A program made the position numbers and the translations under genes. Shown here one piece after another: positions 31,797 to 39,529 of a DNA stretch of 64,000 nucleotides (the first letter of the stretch is position 1; each line of letters begins with the position of its first letter). The notes beneath the pieces are model-generated. The model was given only the letters and a program-made list of their open reading frames with translations. It searched no databases and had not been told where the DNA came from. Origin of the DNA: Arthrobacter burdickii (lineage in GTDB: Bacteria; Actinomycetota; Actinomycetes; Actinomycetales; Micrococcaceae); the NCBI RefSeq assembly GCF_030433645.1, contig NZ_JAROCG010000001.1, positions 2,108,001 to 2,172,000 of the forward strand, in the 5' to 3' direction.

Positions 31797-34700
31797 ATGA
31801 GACTCCACCAGCTCGAGATCCAGGCCTTCGGGCCGTTCGCCGACCGGCAGAGCGTCGACTTCGATGCGTTGTCGACCCAGGGCCTGTTCCTCCTGAACGG
31901 CCCCACCGGAGCCGGGAAGTCGAGCGTGCTCGACGCCGTGTGCTTCGCGCTCTACGGCTCGGTCCCGGGCGCACGCCAGGCAGCCAAGAGGCTCCGCAGC
32001 GACCACGCGGCCGAATCCGTGGCACCGGAGGTCGTCCTCGAGTTCTCCGTGGCGGAGCGCCGCTTCCGCGTCGTGCGGTCGCCCGCCTGGGACAGGCCCG
32101 CGCGGCGGGGGAGTGGCACCACCACCGAACAGGCACGCACCCTCCTGAGCGAACGGGTCGGGACCGAGTGGGTGCAGAAGTCCGCACGCAATGACGAGGC
32201 AGGCCTCGAACTGCAGTCCCTGCTCGGCATGGACAAGGAACAGTTCACCAAGGTGGTCATGCTGCCCCAGGGCGAGTTCGCCGCCTTCCTGCGGGCGGAC
32301 GCGAAGCCGCGACGGGAACTCCTGCAGCGGCTGTTCTCCACGACGCGCTTCGAGGACCTCGAGAAACTGTTCGCCGAGGAGAGCCAGCGGGCGGCACGGG
32401 GCCTCGCGGAGCAGGAGGCGAAGCAGCGGCACCTCTTCCTGCGGGCGGTCGACGAGGCCGGACGCCACGACCTGGGGACGGCGGATACCGGCGTCGACCC
32501 GGAGTCCTCCGAGGACTGGGCGACGTCCCTGCAGGCACTGGCCGCGGCCCTCACGGACCGCAGGGACGCAGCAGCGCGCGAGAGCACCGAACTCGAGGAG
32601 CGGAGCGCGCTCGCGGACGAGGCGCTGGTGGCGCTCCGGCTGCGGCGGAGCCGCGCCGAAGCCCTCGTGGAGGTGCGGAAGCAGCAGCAGGACCACGACG
32701 GCCGCGCGGACGAGATCGCGCGGATGGTCGAGCTGGCGCGCCGCCACGACCAGGCGCAGGGGCTCGCTGCCCTGCTCCGCCTGGACGACGAGGGAGCCGC
32801 GACGGTCGACGGCGCCCGCGTCCGGTACGAGAAGGCCCTTCGCCGCCTGCAGGACAACACCGCATCCGCCGAGTACCTCGACGCCGGCCTCGACTCCCAG
32901 GACGAGGTGCCACGTGACGCGCTGAGCAGTGGCTGTGCGGCGTCCTCCTCCGCGCTGGGAGTCCTCCGTGCGGCGCTGCCCGATGAGCAGCGACTGCTCG
33001 ACGTCCGGGCCGAGCTCGGTGCGCGTGCCATGGACGTCGCAGCCCTCGACGAACGGATCGAGCGCGCGGGCGAGACCATCAGCGTCCTGCAACGCCAGCG
33101 CATCGCCGATGCGGAGGGCCTGGTGTCCCTGCGTGAGGCAGCGGACGGCGTCGTGCACCTGCGCGCAGACCTCGCGGCAGCAGTCGCCGCGGAGGAGACG
33201 GTCAAGCAGTACCGTGCGTCCGAGAAGCGCCGTGCCGCAGCCGATGCCGCGCATGCTGCGGCGTCAGAGCGTTTCCTGGCGCTGAAGGAGGAGTGGCTCG
33301 CCAAGTTGCAGCTACGGCTGGAGCAGGCTGCCGAGGAGCTCGCCGAACAGCTGGTGGACGGCCAGCCGTGCCCGGTGTGCGGGAGCGCCGAGCATCCGGC
33401 CCCGATGACGTCTCCGGGTGGCGACCGGATCACCCTGGAGGAGGAACAGGCTGCGCGGCGGCTGCAGGCGGACGCCGAACGGGCGCTGGACGAGGCACGG
33501 GAGGTGCGGGACCGGGCGCGCCTCGAGGTTGCGGAACTCGCTGCCCGCGGTGGTGAGCTGGCTCCGGAGGAGGCAGCCGCGTCGACGCGGGCAGCTCGCG
33601 GCAGGCTGGAGGATGCCGAGGCAGCGCACGCGGAGTGCGTAGCCGTCGAGGAGCGCCTGCGCCGTGCCACCGAGGAGGAGGAGCGGACCCGCGCGGCGCG
33701 TGACTCCCTTCGCGAGGAACGTACCGCAGCCGAGTCGCGCCGGCTCTCGCTGCTGGACCAGGACCGCGTGCTCGCGCTGCGGCTCTCCGGACTGCAGGCG
33801 GCCGCGCCGTCGCTGGCAGCGCGCATCGAGGAGGTGCAGCGGGCCTACGACGACTTCGAGGCGGTCCGCGATGCCCTCGATGCCCTCGCCCAGGCAACGG
33901 CGCGCCAGGAGGACAACCGGCGGCGCGTCGAGGACGCGCTGCTCGACACCCCCTTCGCATCGGCGGACGAGGCACGCTCCGCCCTCCTCCCGGACGACCG
34001 CCATGCACGCATCGTGCAGGAGGTGAAGGACCATGAGGTCCGTGGACACCGCCTCGACGCCGCGTGGGACGACGACCGCATCCGGGAAGGCCTGCGTGAG
34101 GAGCAGGACGGCATCGAGCCGCCCTCCGACGAGGACGAACGCATCGCCGGCGCTGCCGCCGACGAGCTCCGGGGGCGCGCACAGCGGGCCTGTATCAGCG
34201 CCGAGGTGCTCGGACACTCGGTCGCACAGCTCGAGGGGTACGCGCTCCAACTCGCGCAGCTCGAGCAGGAGATCGCACCGGTGCGTGACCGGGCGCGGCT
34301 TGCCGCGGCCGTGGCGGACACAGCCCGCGGGGGAGGGGAGAACCTGTACAAGATGTCCCTGGCCACGTACGTCCTCGCCTCGCGCCTCGAGCAGGTGGCC
34401 GCTGCCGCCACCGAGCGGCTGCTGCAGATGTCCGACGGCCGGTATGCGCTGGTGCACAGCGACGCCACCGCGGGCAACAAGCGTTCGGGCCTCGGCCTGA
34501 ACGTGATCGACGGGTGGACGGGAAACCGGAGGGACACCTCGACGCTGTCGGGCGGGGAGTCCTTCATGGCGTCCCTGGCGCTGGCCCTCGGACTCGCCGA
34601 TGTGGTGCAGCAGGAAGCAGGCGGCCTCGACATCGAGACCCTCTTCGTCGACGAAGGGTTCGGGTCGCTGGACGACCAGGCGCTCGAGCAGGTCATGGAC

Positions 34701-34850
34701 GCGCTCGAGAGCCTGCGCAGCGGCGGGCGCGTGGTGGGACTGGTCAGCCACGTACCCGAACTGAAGCAGCGCGTGAGTGCACAGCTCCAGGTCGTGAAGG
34801 GCCGCCAGGGTTCCAGCCTCCGCTATGTGGAGCAGCCCGCAAGCGTGTAA
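31797..34850 (+). CDS. sbcC: Exonuclease SbcCD, ATPase subunit SbcC
   Basis: 1017 residues. It is an SMC/Rad50-type ATPase partner of SbcD. Walker A is GPTGAGKSS (35-43), followed by long charged coiled-coil arms. The zinc hook is CPVC (Cys525 and Cys528), the ABC signature is TLSGGESFMASLALALGL (about 915-932), and Walker B is LFVDEGFGSLD (about 945-955). The protein tethers DNA ends and drives ATP-dependent unwinding for SbcD cleavage. Length fits the family. A TAAAAT hexamer overlaps its stop codon and may start transcription of the following MFS gene. Confidence 0.95.
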   Translation: MRLHQLEIQAFGPFADRQSVDFDALSTQGLFLLNGPTGAGKSSVLDAVCFALYGSVPGARQAAKRLRSDHAAESVAPEVVLEFSVAERRFRVVRSPAWDRPARRGSGTTTEQARTLLSERVGTEWVQKSARNDEAGLELQSLLGMDKEQFTKVVMLPQGEFAAFLRADAKPRRELLQRLFSTTRFEDLEKLFAEESQRAARGLAEQEAKQRHLFLRAVDEAGRHDLGTADTGVDPESSEDWATSLQALAAALTDRRDAAARESTELEERSALADEALVALRLRRSRAEALVEVRKQQQDHDGRADEIARMVELARRHDQAQGLAALLRLDDEGAATVDGARVRYEKALRRLQDNTASAEYLDAGLDSQDEVPRDALSSGCAASSSALGVLRAALPDEQRLLDVRAELGARAMDVAALDERIERAGETISVLQRQRIADAEGLVSLREAADGVVHLRADLAAAVAAEETVKQYRASEKRRAAADAAHAAASERFLALKEEWLAKLQLRLEQAAEELAEQLVDGQPCPVCGSAEHPAPMTSPGGDRITLEEEQAARRLQADAERALDEAREVRDRARLEVAELAARGGELAPEEAAASTRAARGRLEDAEAAHAECVAVEERLRRATEEEERTRAARDSLREERTAAESRRLSLLDQDRVLALRLSGLQAAAPSLAARIEEVQRAYDDFEAVRDALDALAQATARQEDNRRRVEDALLDTPFASADEARSALLPDDRHARIVQEVKDHEVRGHRLDAAWDDDRIREGLREEQDGIEPPSDEDERIAGAAADELRGRAQRACISAEVLGHSVAQLEGYALQLAQLEQEIAPVRDRARLAAAVADTARGGGENLYKMSLATYVLASRLEQVAAAATERLLQMSDGRYALVHSDATAGNKRSGLGLNVIDGWTGNRRDTSTLSGGESFMASLALALGLADVVQQEAGGLDIETLFVDEGFGSLDDQALEQVMDALESLRSGGRVVGLVSHVPELKQRVSAQLQVVKGRQGSSLRYVEQPASV

Positions 34851-34920
34851 AATCGTCGGGTTACCGGGTCGGGCGCATCGGGAGGGGGGACGATGCGCGT
34901 TCGATGCACCCGGAAAGCGC

Positions 34921-36234
34921 ATGTACACGAATCCCGTCCCGGCCCCGCCGGAATCCTCCCCGTCCCCGAATCCTCATCCCGCCCGCCCCGAGCGGTCCCG
35001 GCTCGGCAGGTTCGGGGTCCTCCCGCAGCTCGCGGGCACCTCCTTCCTGGTCATCGGCCTCTTCGCGCGGCTTCCGCTCGCGATGCTCACCGTCGGAGCC
35101 CTGACGCTCGTCACCACAGCGAGCGGTTCCTACGCCGTCGGCGGTTTCGCGGCCGGAGCGGTCGGCCTCGGCTCTGCGCTCGGTGCGCCGCTGCTCGGCT
35201 TCCTCGCCGACAAGCGCGGGCAGCGGATCGTGCTGCTCGTATCGGCGATCCTCAACACCCTCGCCATCGCCGCTCTCCTGCTGGTGACGCTGACGAGCGG
35301 ACACTTCACCGGCGGTGCCCTCGCCCTCGTCCTCGCGGCTTGCTTCGGCACGGGGTTCACCTGCCCGCAGATCGGTCCACTGGCTCGGGTGCGCTGGATG
35401 GCGATGACCCGCCGCAGCCCGCGGTCCGCCCTGGACACGGCCCTCTCGTACGAGGGCACGGCCGACGAGCTGACCTTCGTCCTCGGCCCCGCACTCGTCG
35501 GCCTGCTGGCCGGCCTGATCGCCCCCTGGCTGCCGCTGGTCCTGGCCGCGGCGCTGACCCTCACCCTCGTCAGCGCATTCGCCGTCCACAGGACCGTCGC
35601 CTTCAGCGATGCGGGATCGACAGCGCCCGAGGCCGGGACCGAGCAGGAGCGCGACCCGGCGTCGCGGGCCCCCCGTCCGGTCCTGGTCCTGCTGCCCGTG
35701 GCGGGGATGATCGCCATCGGAACGTTCTTCGGCTCCACCCAGACCTTCCTCACGGCCTTCGCGGGACAGTTCGGCATCGCCGAATCCGCGGGCCTGCTCT
35801 ACGCGGTCATGGGGCTGAGCTCGGCAGGTGCAGCCCTGTCGGTCGCCTACTGGTCCCGGCGCTTCCGGGACATGGGCCGGTGGATGGCCTCCGCCGCGGG
35901 AATGGCAGCGGCCGCCGCGGCGCTGGTCCTGCCCGGTTCGATCCCCGGCATGCTGGCCGTGCTGTTCGTCCTCGGGGTCTTCGTCGGCCCCACGATGGTC
36001 ACCATCTTCTCGATCGGGTCCGCAGTCGCTCCCGGGCACCGGCTGGGCACGGTCATGACGCTCCTCGCGAGCGGGATCGTCGCCGGGACGGCCATCGGTT
36101 CGGCTCTTGCCGGCACGCTCGCCGAGGCCTCCGGTGCACCGGGGGCCGCGGTGGTTCCCGCTGCGGCGGCCGTCGTCCTGCTCGTCCTCGGAGCGGTGTC
36201 CGCCGTCGCCCTCAAGCGCAGCGACAGGGCCTGA
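34921..36234 (+). CDS. MFS transporter
   Basis: 437 residues from ATG 34921 (GGAAAG upstream); the frame is open back to 34825 but that part lacks coding character. A 35-residue Pro-rich N-terminus precedes about twelve membrane helices. GFLADKRGQRIVLLV matches the MFS loop 2-3 motif. The central loop (about 225-265) is acidic and Ala/Gly-rich. The FGSTQTFLTAFAGQFG helix and the pattern of YWSRRFRDMGRW in the second half suggest a solute exporter; no substrate can be named. A possible -10 (TAAAAT) overlaps the sbcC stop codon. Confidence 0.85.
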   Translation: MYTNPVPAPPESSPSPNPHPARPERSRLGRFGVLPQLAGTSFLVIGLFARLPLAMLTVGALTLVTTASGSYAVGGFAAGAVGLGSALGAPLLGFLADKRGQRIVLLVSAILNTLAIAALLLVTLTSGHFTGGALALVLAACFGTGFTCPQIGPLARVRWMAMTRRSPRSALDTALSYEGTADELTFVLGPALVGLLAGLIAPWLPLVLAAALTLTLVSAFAVHRTVAFSDAGSTAPEAGTEQERDPASRAPRPVLVLLPVAGMIAIGTFFGSTQTFLTAFAGQFGIAESAGLLYAVMGLSSAGAALSVAYWSRRFRDMGRWMASAAGMAAAAAALVLPGSIPGMLAVLFVLGVFVGPTMVTIFSIGSAVAPGHRLGTVMTLLASGIVAGTAIGSALAGTLAEASGAPGAAVVPAAAAVVLLVLGAVSAVALKRSDRA

Positions 36235-36263
36235 CGGTCACCGGCCGGGAATCATCAGTCGGC

Positions 36264-36292
36264 TGTCAATTCCCCCGGACCGAGCATAGGAT
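36264..36292 (+). promoter_or_regulatory. Promoter of the small acidic protein gene
   Basis: TGTCAA (36264-36269), a 17-base spacer and TAGGAT (36287-36292) form a plausible housekeeping promoter. ATG 36322 follows about 30 bases later with GGAGGAGGG as ribosome-binding site. Confidence 0.5.
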
Positions 36293-36321
36293 CGAAGGAC
36301 ATCCGAGACGGAGGAGGGCGC

Positions 36322-36486
36322 ATGAGCACCGAAGGCACCAGGCACGAGGACACTGATGACGCGCCGCAGGGATTGGGCCCCGAAGGCACGATCCCGGTGA
36401 GCGACGACGGAGTGGCCGCGGGTGCGATGGACGAGGCCAGCAACTTCGAGCCGGAGGAAGACAGCGACGACGACGGCGGATCGTAG
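36322..36486 (+). CDS. 54-residue acidic small protein
   Basis: ATG 36322 to TAG 36484-36486. A strong ribosome-binding site (GGAGGAGGG, seven bases upstream) and a plausible promoter support it. The peptide is very acidic with no hydrophobic segment. It begins MSTEGTRHEDTDDAPQG, carries GLGPEGTIPVSDDG in the middle, and ends in EPEEDSDDDGGS. I do not recognise a family; it looks like a short disordered cytoplasmic protein, possibly stress-related or a regulator. Two hairpins separate it from the converging kinase gene. Confidence 0.7.
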   Translation: MSTEGTRHEDTDDAPQGLGPEGTIPVSDDGVAAGAMDEASNFEPEEDSDDDGGS

Positions 36487-36516
36487 GCAGCCCGGATCGT
36501 CGGCAGTTGCGATCCT

Positions 36517-36566
36517 GTCCCGTCGGGCACGCCCGGCGGGACGCTGCTGTTCGGGCCTCAGGCCCG
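36517..36566. terminator. Two hairpins between the small acidic gene and the kinase gene
   Basis: GTCCCGTCGGGC (36517-36528) pairs with GCCCGGCGGGAC (36531-36542), including one G-U pair. A second stem, CGGGCCT/AGGCCCG, spans 36552-36566. Convergent genes flank them, so they probably terminate in both directions. Confidence 0.6.
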
Positions 36567-36573
36567 GCGAACA

Positions 36574-37545
36574 TCAGCTGATGCTGGGAGCGCGATCCGG
36601 CGGTTCGGGGATGCGCACGTTGCCCGTGAACACGCCACCGGTCACGATCTCGGTCTCGTCGGTCCCGGTGGCCGGTCCGGCCACCCTCGTCGGGTCCTGC
36701 GCCACCGGGTGGGCATCGAACTGCTCGTCCGCATAGCTCCGGAGCTGTAGCGCGACGTCGTGCGCATGGGGCCTGCGAGCCGGGTCCCTGGCTGTCATCC
36801 GCCTCAGGAGGTCGCTCCAGTCCGGTCCGAGCGAGTCGGGTACGTCCGGATCGCGCAGCAGTCGCGCCAGCGCCGCCTCGACGATCGGTCCGGGGAAGGC
36901 CTTCTCCCCGGTCAGGCACTCGAGGAGCACGAGGCCGAGTGAGTAGATGTCACTGCGCTCATTCAGCGGATCGCCCTTGGCCTGCTCCGGGCTGAGGTAG
37001 TTCGCCGTACCGATCGTCGCTCCGACCGCCGTCGCCATGGTGGCATCCACCATGCGGGCGATGCCGAAGTCCGTCAGTTTCGGATAGAGGCGCGTGCCGT
37101 TGTCCCCGCTGTGGAACATGAGGATGTTGGCCGGCTTGACGTCGCGATGGACGACGCCTTCGGCGTGGATGTAGGCCAGGGCGTCGGCCAGGTCCGCCCC
37201 CAGCTGGGCGACGTCCTCCGCGGGAAGTGCGCCGCGCTTCAGCAGGTGCCGGAGATCCTCCCCGTCCACGAGTTCCATCACCAGGAAGCCGGTGGTCCGG
37301 CCTTCCCCGTCCTCGTGGATTCCCGCATCGTGCAGTGTCACCAGGCCGGGGTGGTTCAGGGTGGACAGCAGCATCGTCTCGGTGTGCTGGCGCCGGTAGT
37401 CGTCGTCGTCCGACGTCGTGGGGTTGAAGATCTTGACGGCGACATCGCGCCCGAGATTCCTGTCCACCGCACGGTACACCGATGCGGCACCGCCGACCCC
37501 GATGAGCTCGGCGGTCTGGTACCGGTCAGCAAGGAGCACATCCAT
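36574..37545 (-). CDS. Soluble Ser/Thr protein kinase
   Basis: 323 residues. A complete Hanks-type kinase domain fills residues 8-265: Gly-rich loop IGVGGAASVYRA, Lys in DVAVKIF, catalytic loop HRDVKPANIL, DFGIAR, the activation-segment end YLSPEQAKG (in place of APE), and DPARRPHAHDV. About 50 polar residues follow. There is no membrane helix and no PASTA domain, unlike PknB, so it should be a cytoplasmic kinase. The ATG at 37545 has GGGAGG upstream, and the leader of about 65 bases contains overlapping short inverted repeats. The substrates are unknown; no phosphatase or FHA gene is adjacent. Confidence 0.92.
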   Translation of the reverse strand: MDVLLADRYQTAELIGVGGAASVYRAVDRNLGRDVAVKIFNPTTSDDDDYRRQHTETMLLSTLNHPGLVTLHDAGIHEDGEGRTTGFLVMELVDGEDLRHLLKRGALPAEDVAQLGADLADALAYIHAEGVVHRDVKPANILMFHSGDNGTRLYPKLTDFGIARMVDATMATAVGATIGTANYLSPEQAKGDPLNERSDIYSLGLVLLECLTGEKAFPGPIVEAALARLLRDPDVPDSLGPDWSDLLRRMTARDPARRPHAHDVALQLRSYADEQFDAHPVAQDPTRVAGPATGTDETEIVTGGVFTGNVRIPEPPDRAPSIS

Positions 37546-37615
37546 GCGTGTCCTCCCGCTACAGGTTGTGAGTGTCGATCATCACCGAGCCTGATAAGGC
37601 TGCTGATCAGTTTCC

Positions 37616-37621
37616 AGTATA
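37616..37621 (-). promoter_or_regulatory. -10 element TATACT for the kinase gene
   Basis: On the minus strand TATACT lies about 70 bases before ATG 37545; CTGGAC sits 16 bases further upstream as a weak -35. The resulting leader contains the inverted repeat AGCC-N6-GGCT (37588-37601). Confidence 0.55.
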
Positions 37622-37679
37622 ACGTGACGGGCGCAGCGTCCAGCGCCCGCCGCGCGGGGTCGCGCCCTTCCGGAAGCCG

Positions 37680-38477
37680 TCAGGCGAGGAACGCGAGCGC
37701 CGCCTCCTTGAAGATCCGGGACGTCACCGCGTTCGCGTGGGTCCTGCCCGGCAGGGTCGCGATCTCGGCGCCGGGAGCCCAGGCCGCGAGGTCCCGGATG
37801 CCCTGCGTGTACTCGTCCTGGTCTCCGGCGACGAGCAGCAGCGGCATCCTGGGTACGGCGCCCTGCGGGTCGAAAGGCTCCGTCTTGATGGCCGAGACCA
37901 TCGCGAGGAGCGCCGGAAGGTTCGTCTCCGGGCCGGCCTGCGCCATGCGCAGCAGGTCCATGGTGGTCGGGTCACCCGAGGCAGGGCCGCCGGCGAGGAA
38001 GCGCTCGGCGCCCTCCAGGTCGAAGCCGGCAAGGGGATCGGCCGTGCCCGGCCCCCCGAGCACCATCCGGCGCACGATCTCGGGCTGGGTGGCAGCGAAC
38101 TCCCAGGCCAGGCGCGACCCGAGGGAGTAGCCGATGATGTCGACGCCGGAGGTCGGGTCGCCATCGCGGAGAGGAAAGACCCGCTCGTCGAACAGTGCCT
38201 GGAGGATGTCCGCCCGCATGCGGCTCGGTACGTAGGCGCCCGCGTCCTCGGGTGCCGCGCTGTCTCCGTGGGCCGGGAGGTCCACCATGATCACGCTCCG
38301 GCCCGCGTCGTTGAGGAATCGGACCCAGCCCGAGTCCATCCAGTTCCGGCGTGACGAGGAGCCGAAGCCGTGCAGCAGCAGGATCGGTGGCAGGGGACGG
38401 GGCGAGTCCGGGTCGCTGCGCGTGATGGCAAGGCGGGGATCGACGCCCTCGACCGGATGTACGGCGTGGTGGTCCAT
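37680..38477 (-). CDS. Alpha/beta hydrolase
   Basis: 265 residues. The oxyanion motif LLLHGFGSSS, the nucleophile elbow IGYSLGSR (Ser at about 137), Asp in VAGDQDEYT, and His in GRTHAN give the full catalytic set. The family covers esterases, haloperoxidase-like and meta-cleavage hydrolases; the substrate cannot be told. No signal peptide. TACGAT stands six bases before ATG 38477, suggesting a leaderless transcript. The 228 bases upstream separate it from divergent nrtR and contain the NrtR-like palindrome. Confidence 0.88.
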   Translation of the reverse strand: MDHHAVHPVEGVDPRLAITRSDPDSPRPLPPILLLHGFGSSSRRNWMDSGWVRFLNDAGRSVIMVDLPAHGDSAAPEDAGAYVPSRMRADILQALFDERVFPLRDGDPTSGVDIIGYSLGSRLAWEFAATQPEIVRRMVLGGPGTADPLAGFDLEGAERFLAGGPASGDPTTMDLLRMAQAGPETNLPALLAMVSAIKTEPFDPQGAVPRMPLLLVAGDQDEYTQGIRDLAAWAPGAEIATLPGRTHANAVTSRIFKEAALAFLA

Positions 38478-38483
38478 GCCCCC

Positions 38484-38489
38484 ATCGTA
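38484..38489 (-). promoter_or_regulatory. -10-like element TACGAT, probable leaderless start
   Basis: On the minus strand TACGAT ends six bases before ATG 38477. Confidence 0.5.
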
Positions 38490-38648
38490 AGGGCGGCAGA
38501 GACATGTGCACCGTTGAACACATCTCCGCCGCGCGGCCTGGACGGCCGACGACTGTGACTTTAGACACTTTTGCCGCGGGCAGCAACCCGATGTACTTCC
38601 CTGGGTTTCCGCCCGGGGGCGTGGAGCTAGGTGATGGGGATCCGATGA

Positions 38649-38671
38649 GTTATAGTCATTTCGACCCTAAC
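38649..38671. promoter_or_regulatory. Candidate NrtR operator
   Basis: Imperfect 23-bp palindrome GTTATAGTC-N5-GACCCTAAC; seven of nine positions in the arms are complementary. It is 34 bases before the nrtR start, ahead of the whole NAD operon. NrtR regulators in actinobacteria bind palindromes with a GTC...GAC core. The site probably lets NrtR repress its own operon and release it when ADP-ribose-type ligands signal NAD status. Confidence 0.6.
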
Positions 38672-38705
38672 AACGGGCGCCTCATCATTCGGACGGAAGG
38701 CCGCC

Positions 38706-39452
38706 ATGTACAGCTCGGCCAACGTCTCGGAGCGCCAGGCGCAGGCACCGTCGCTCGCCATCTCCACGGTCATCTTCGCGCTCCGCACCGACCCCGGGAC
38801 CGGGCGTTCCGAGATCTGGCTCCCACTGGTGCGGCGCATCCGGCAACCGCACCTCGGCAAGTGGGCACTGCCCGGAGGCCCGCTCGGCGGCCGGGAATCC
38901 CTCCAGGACGCAGCCGCCCGGAACCTGCGGGAGACCACGAAGCTCGAGCCGACCTACCTCGAGCAGCTCTACGCCTTCGGGGGGCTCGACCGATCAGCGA
39001 CGCAGCGCCTCGTGTCGATCGTCTACTGGGCGCTCGTGCGGCCGGAACAGGCCGATCTCGCCCGCGAGTCCGAGAACGTGCGATGGTTCCGAGCCTCCGA
39101 CGCCGCCGGCCTCGCCTTCGACCATGACGAGATCGTCGCCTACGCCCTCGAGCGGCTCCGCGGCAAGATCGAGTACGGCTCCGTGGCCTACCACTTCCTG
39201 GGTGCGCGGTTCACGCTCGCGCAGTTGCGGGGCGTCTACGAGGCGGTGCTCGGCAGGCACCTCGACCCGGCGAACTTCCGGCGCCAGCTCCGCTCAGCCA
39301 GGGACATCGCAGCGACCGACGAGGTGCTCCAGGGCGGACGCAACCGCCCGCCGCGCCTCTACACCTACACGGGTCCGGACCAGGAAGCGCCTTCCCCCGG
39401 CCCCGCACCCCGGCTCCCCGCCGAAGGGCAGTCCGCCGGTCCGCCGTCCTAG
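38706..39452 (+). CDS. nrtR: NrtR-type Nudix transcriptional regulator of NAD synthesis
   Basis: 248 residues from ATG 38706 (GGAAGG upstream). The N-terminal 150 residues are a Nudix domain; the Nudix box region GGPLGGRESLQDAAARNLRE keeps the frame but departs from the catalytic GX5EX7REUXEE (the end reads RETTKLE), as in regulators that bind rather than cleave ADP-ribose. The C-terminal part, FTLAQLRGVYEAVLGRHLDPANFRRQL, is the winged-helix segment typical of NrtR, followed by RLYTY. About 25 disordered residues end it. First gene of nrtR-nadA-nadB-nadC-cysteine desulfurase, with a palindromic operator upstream. Confidence 0.9.
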   Translation: MYSSANVSERQAQAPSLAISTVIFALRTDPGTGRSEIWLPLVRRIRQPHLGKWALPGGPLGGRESLQDAAARNLRETTKLEPTYLEQLYAFGGLDRSATQRLVSIVYWALVRPEQADLARESENVRWFRASDAAGLAFDHDEIVAYALERLRGKIEYGSVAYHFLGARFTLAQLRGVYEAVLGRHLDPANFRRQLRSARDIAATDEVLQGGRNRPPRLYTYTGPDQEAPSPGPAPRLPAEGQSAGPPS

Positions 39453-39529
39453 CCGTCCCCCCCGTCCTCGCCATCGACCCGACCCGACTCCGGCACGAAA
39501 CCGCGCCGGACCCATCCCAGGGAGAAGCC

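Noticed and set aside
33312-34928. 538-codon minus-strand frame opposite sbcC
   Set aside because: Shadow of the SbcC coiled-coil and ATPase region; no start signals or domain.
38645-39127. ATG 38645 and the frame following it, overlapping the NrtR-like palindrome
   Set aside because: The frame is out of phase with nrtR, loses coding character at once, and nrtR has a good ribosome-binding site at 38706.
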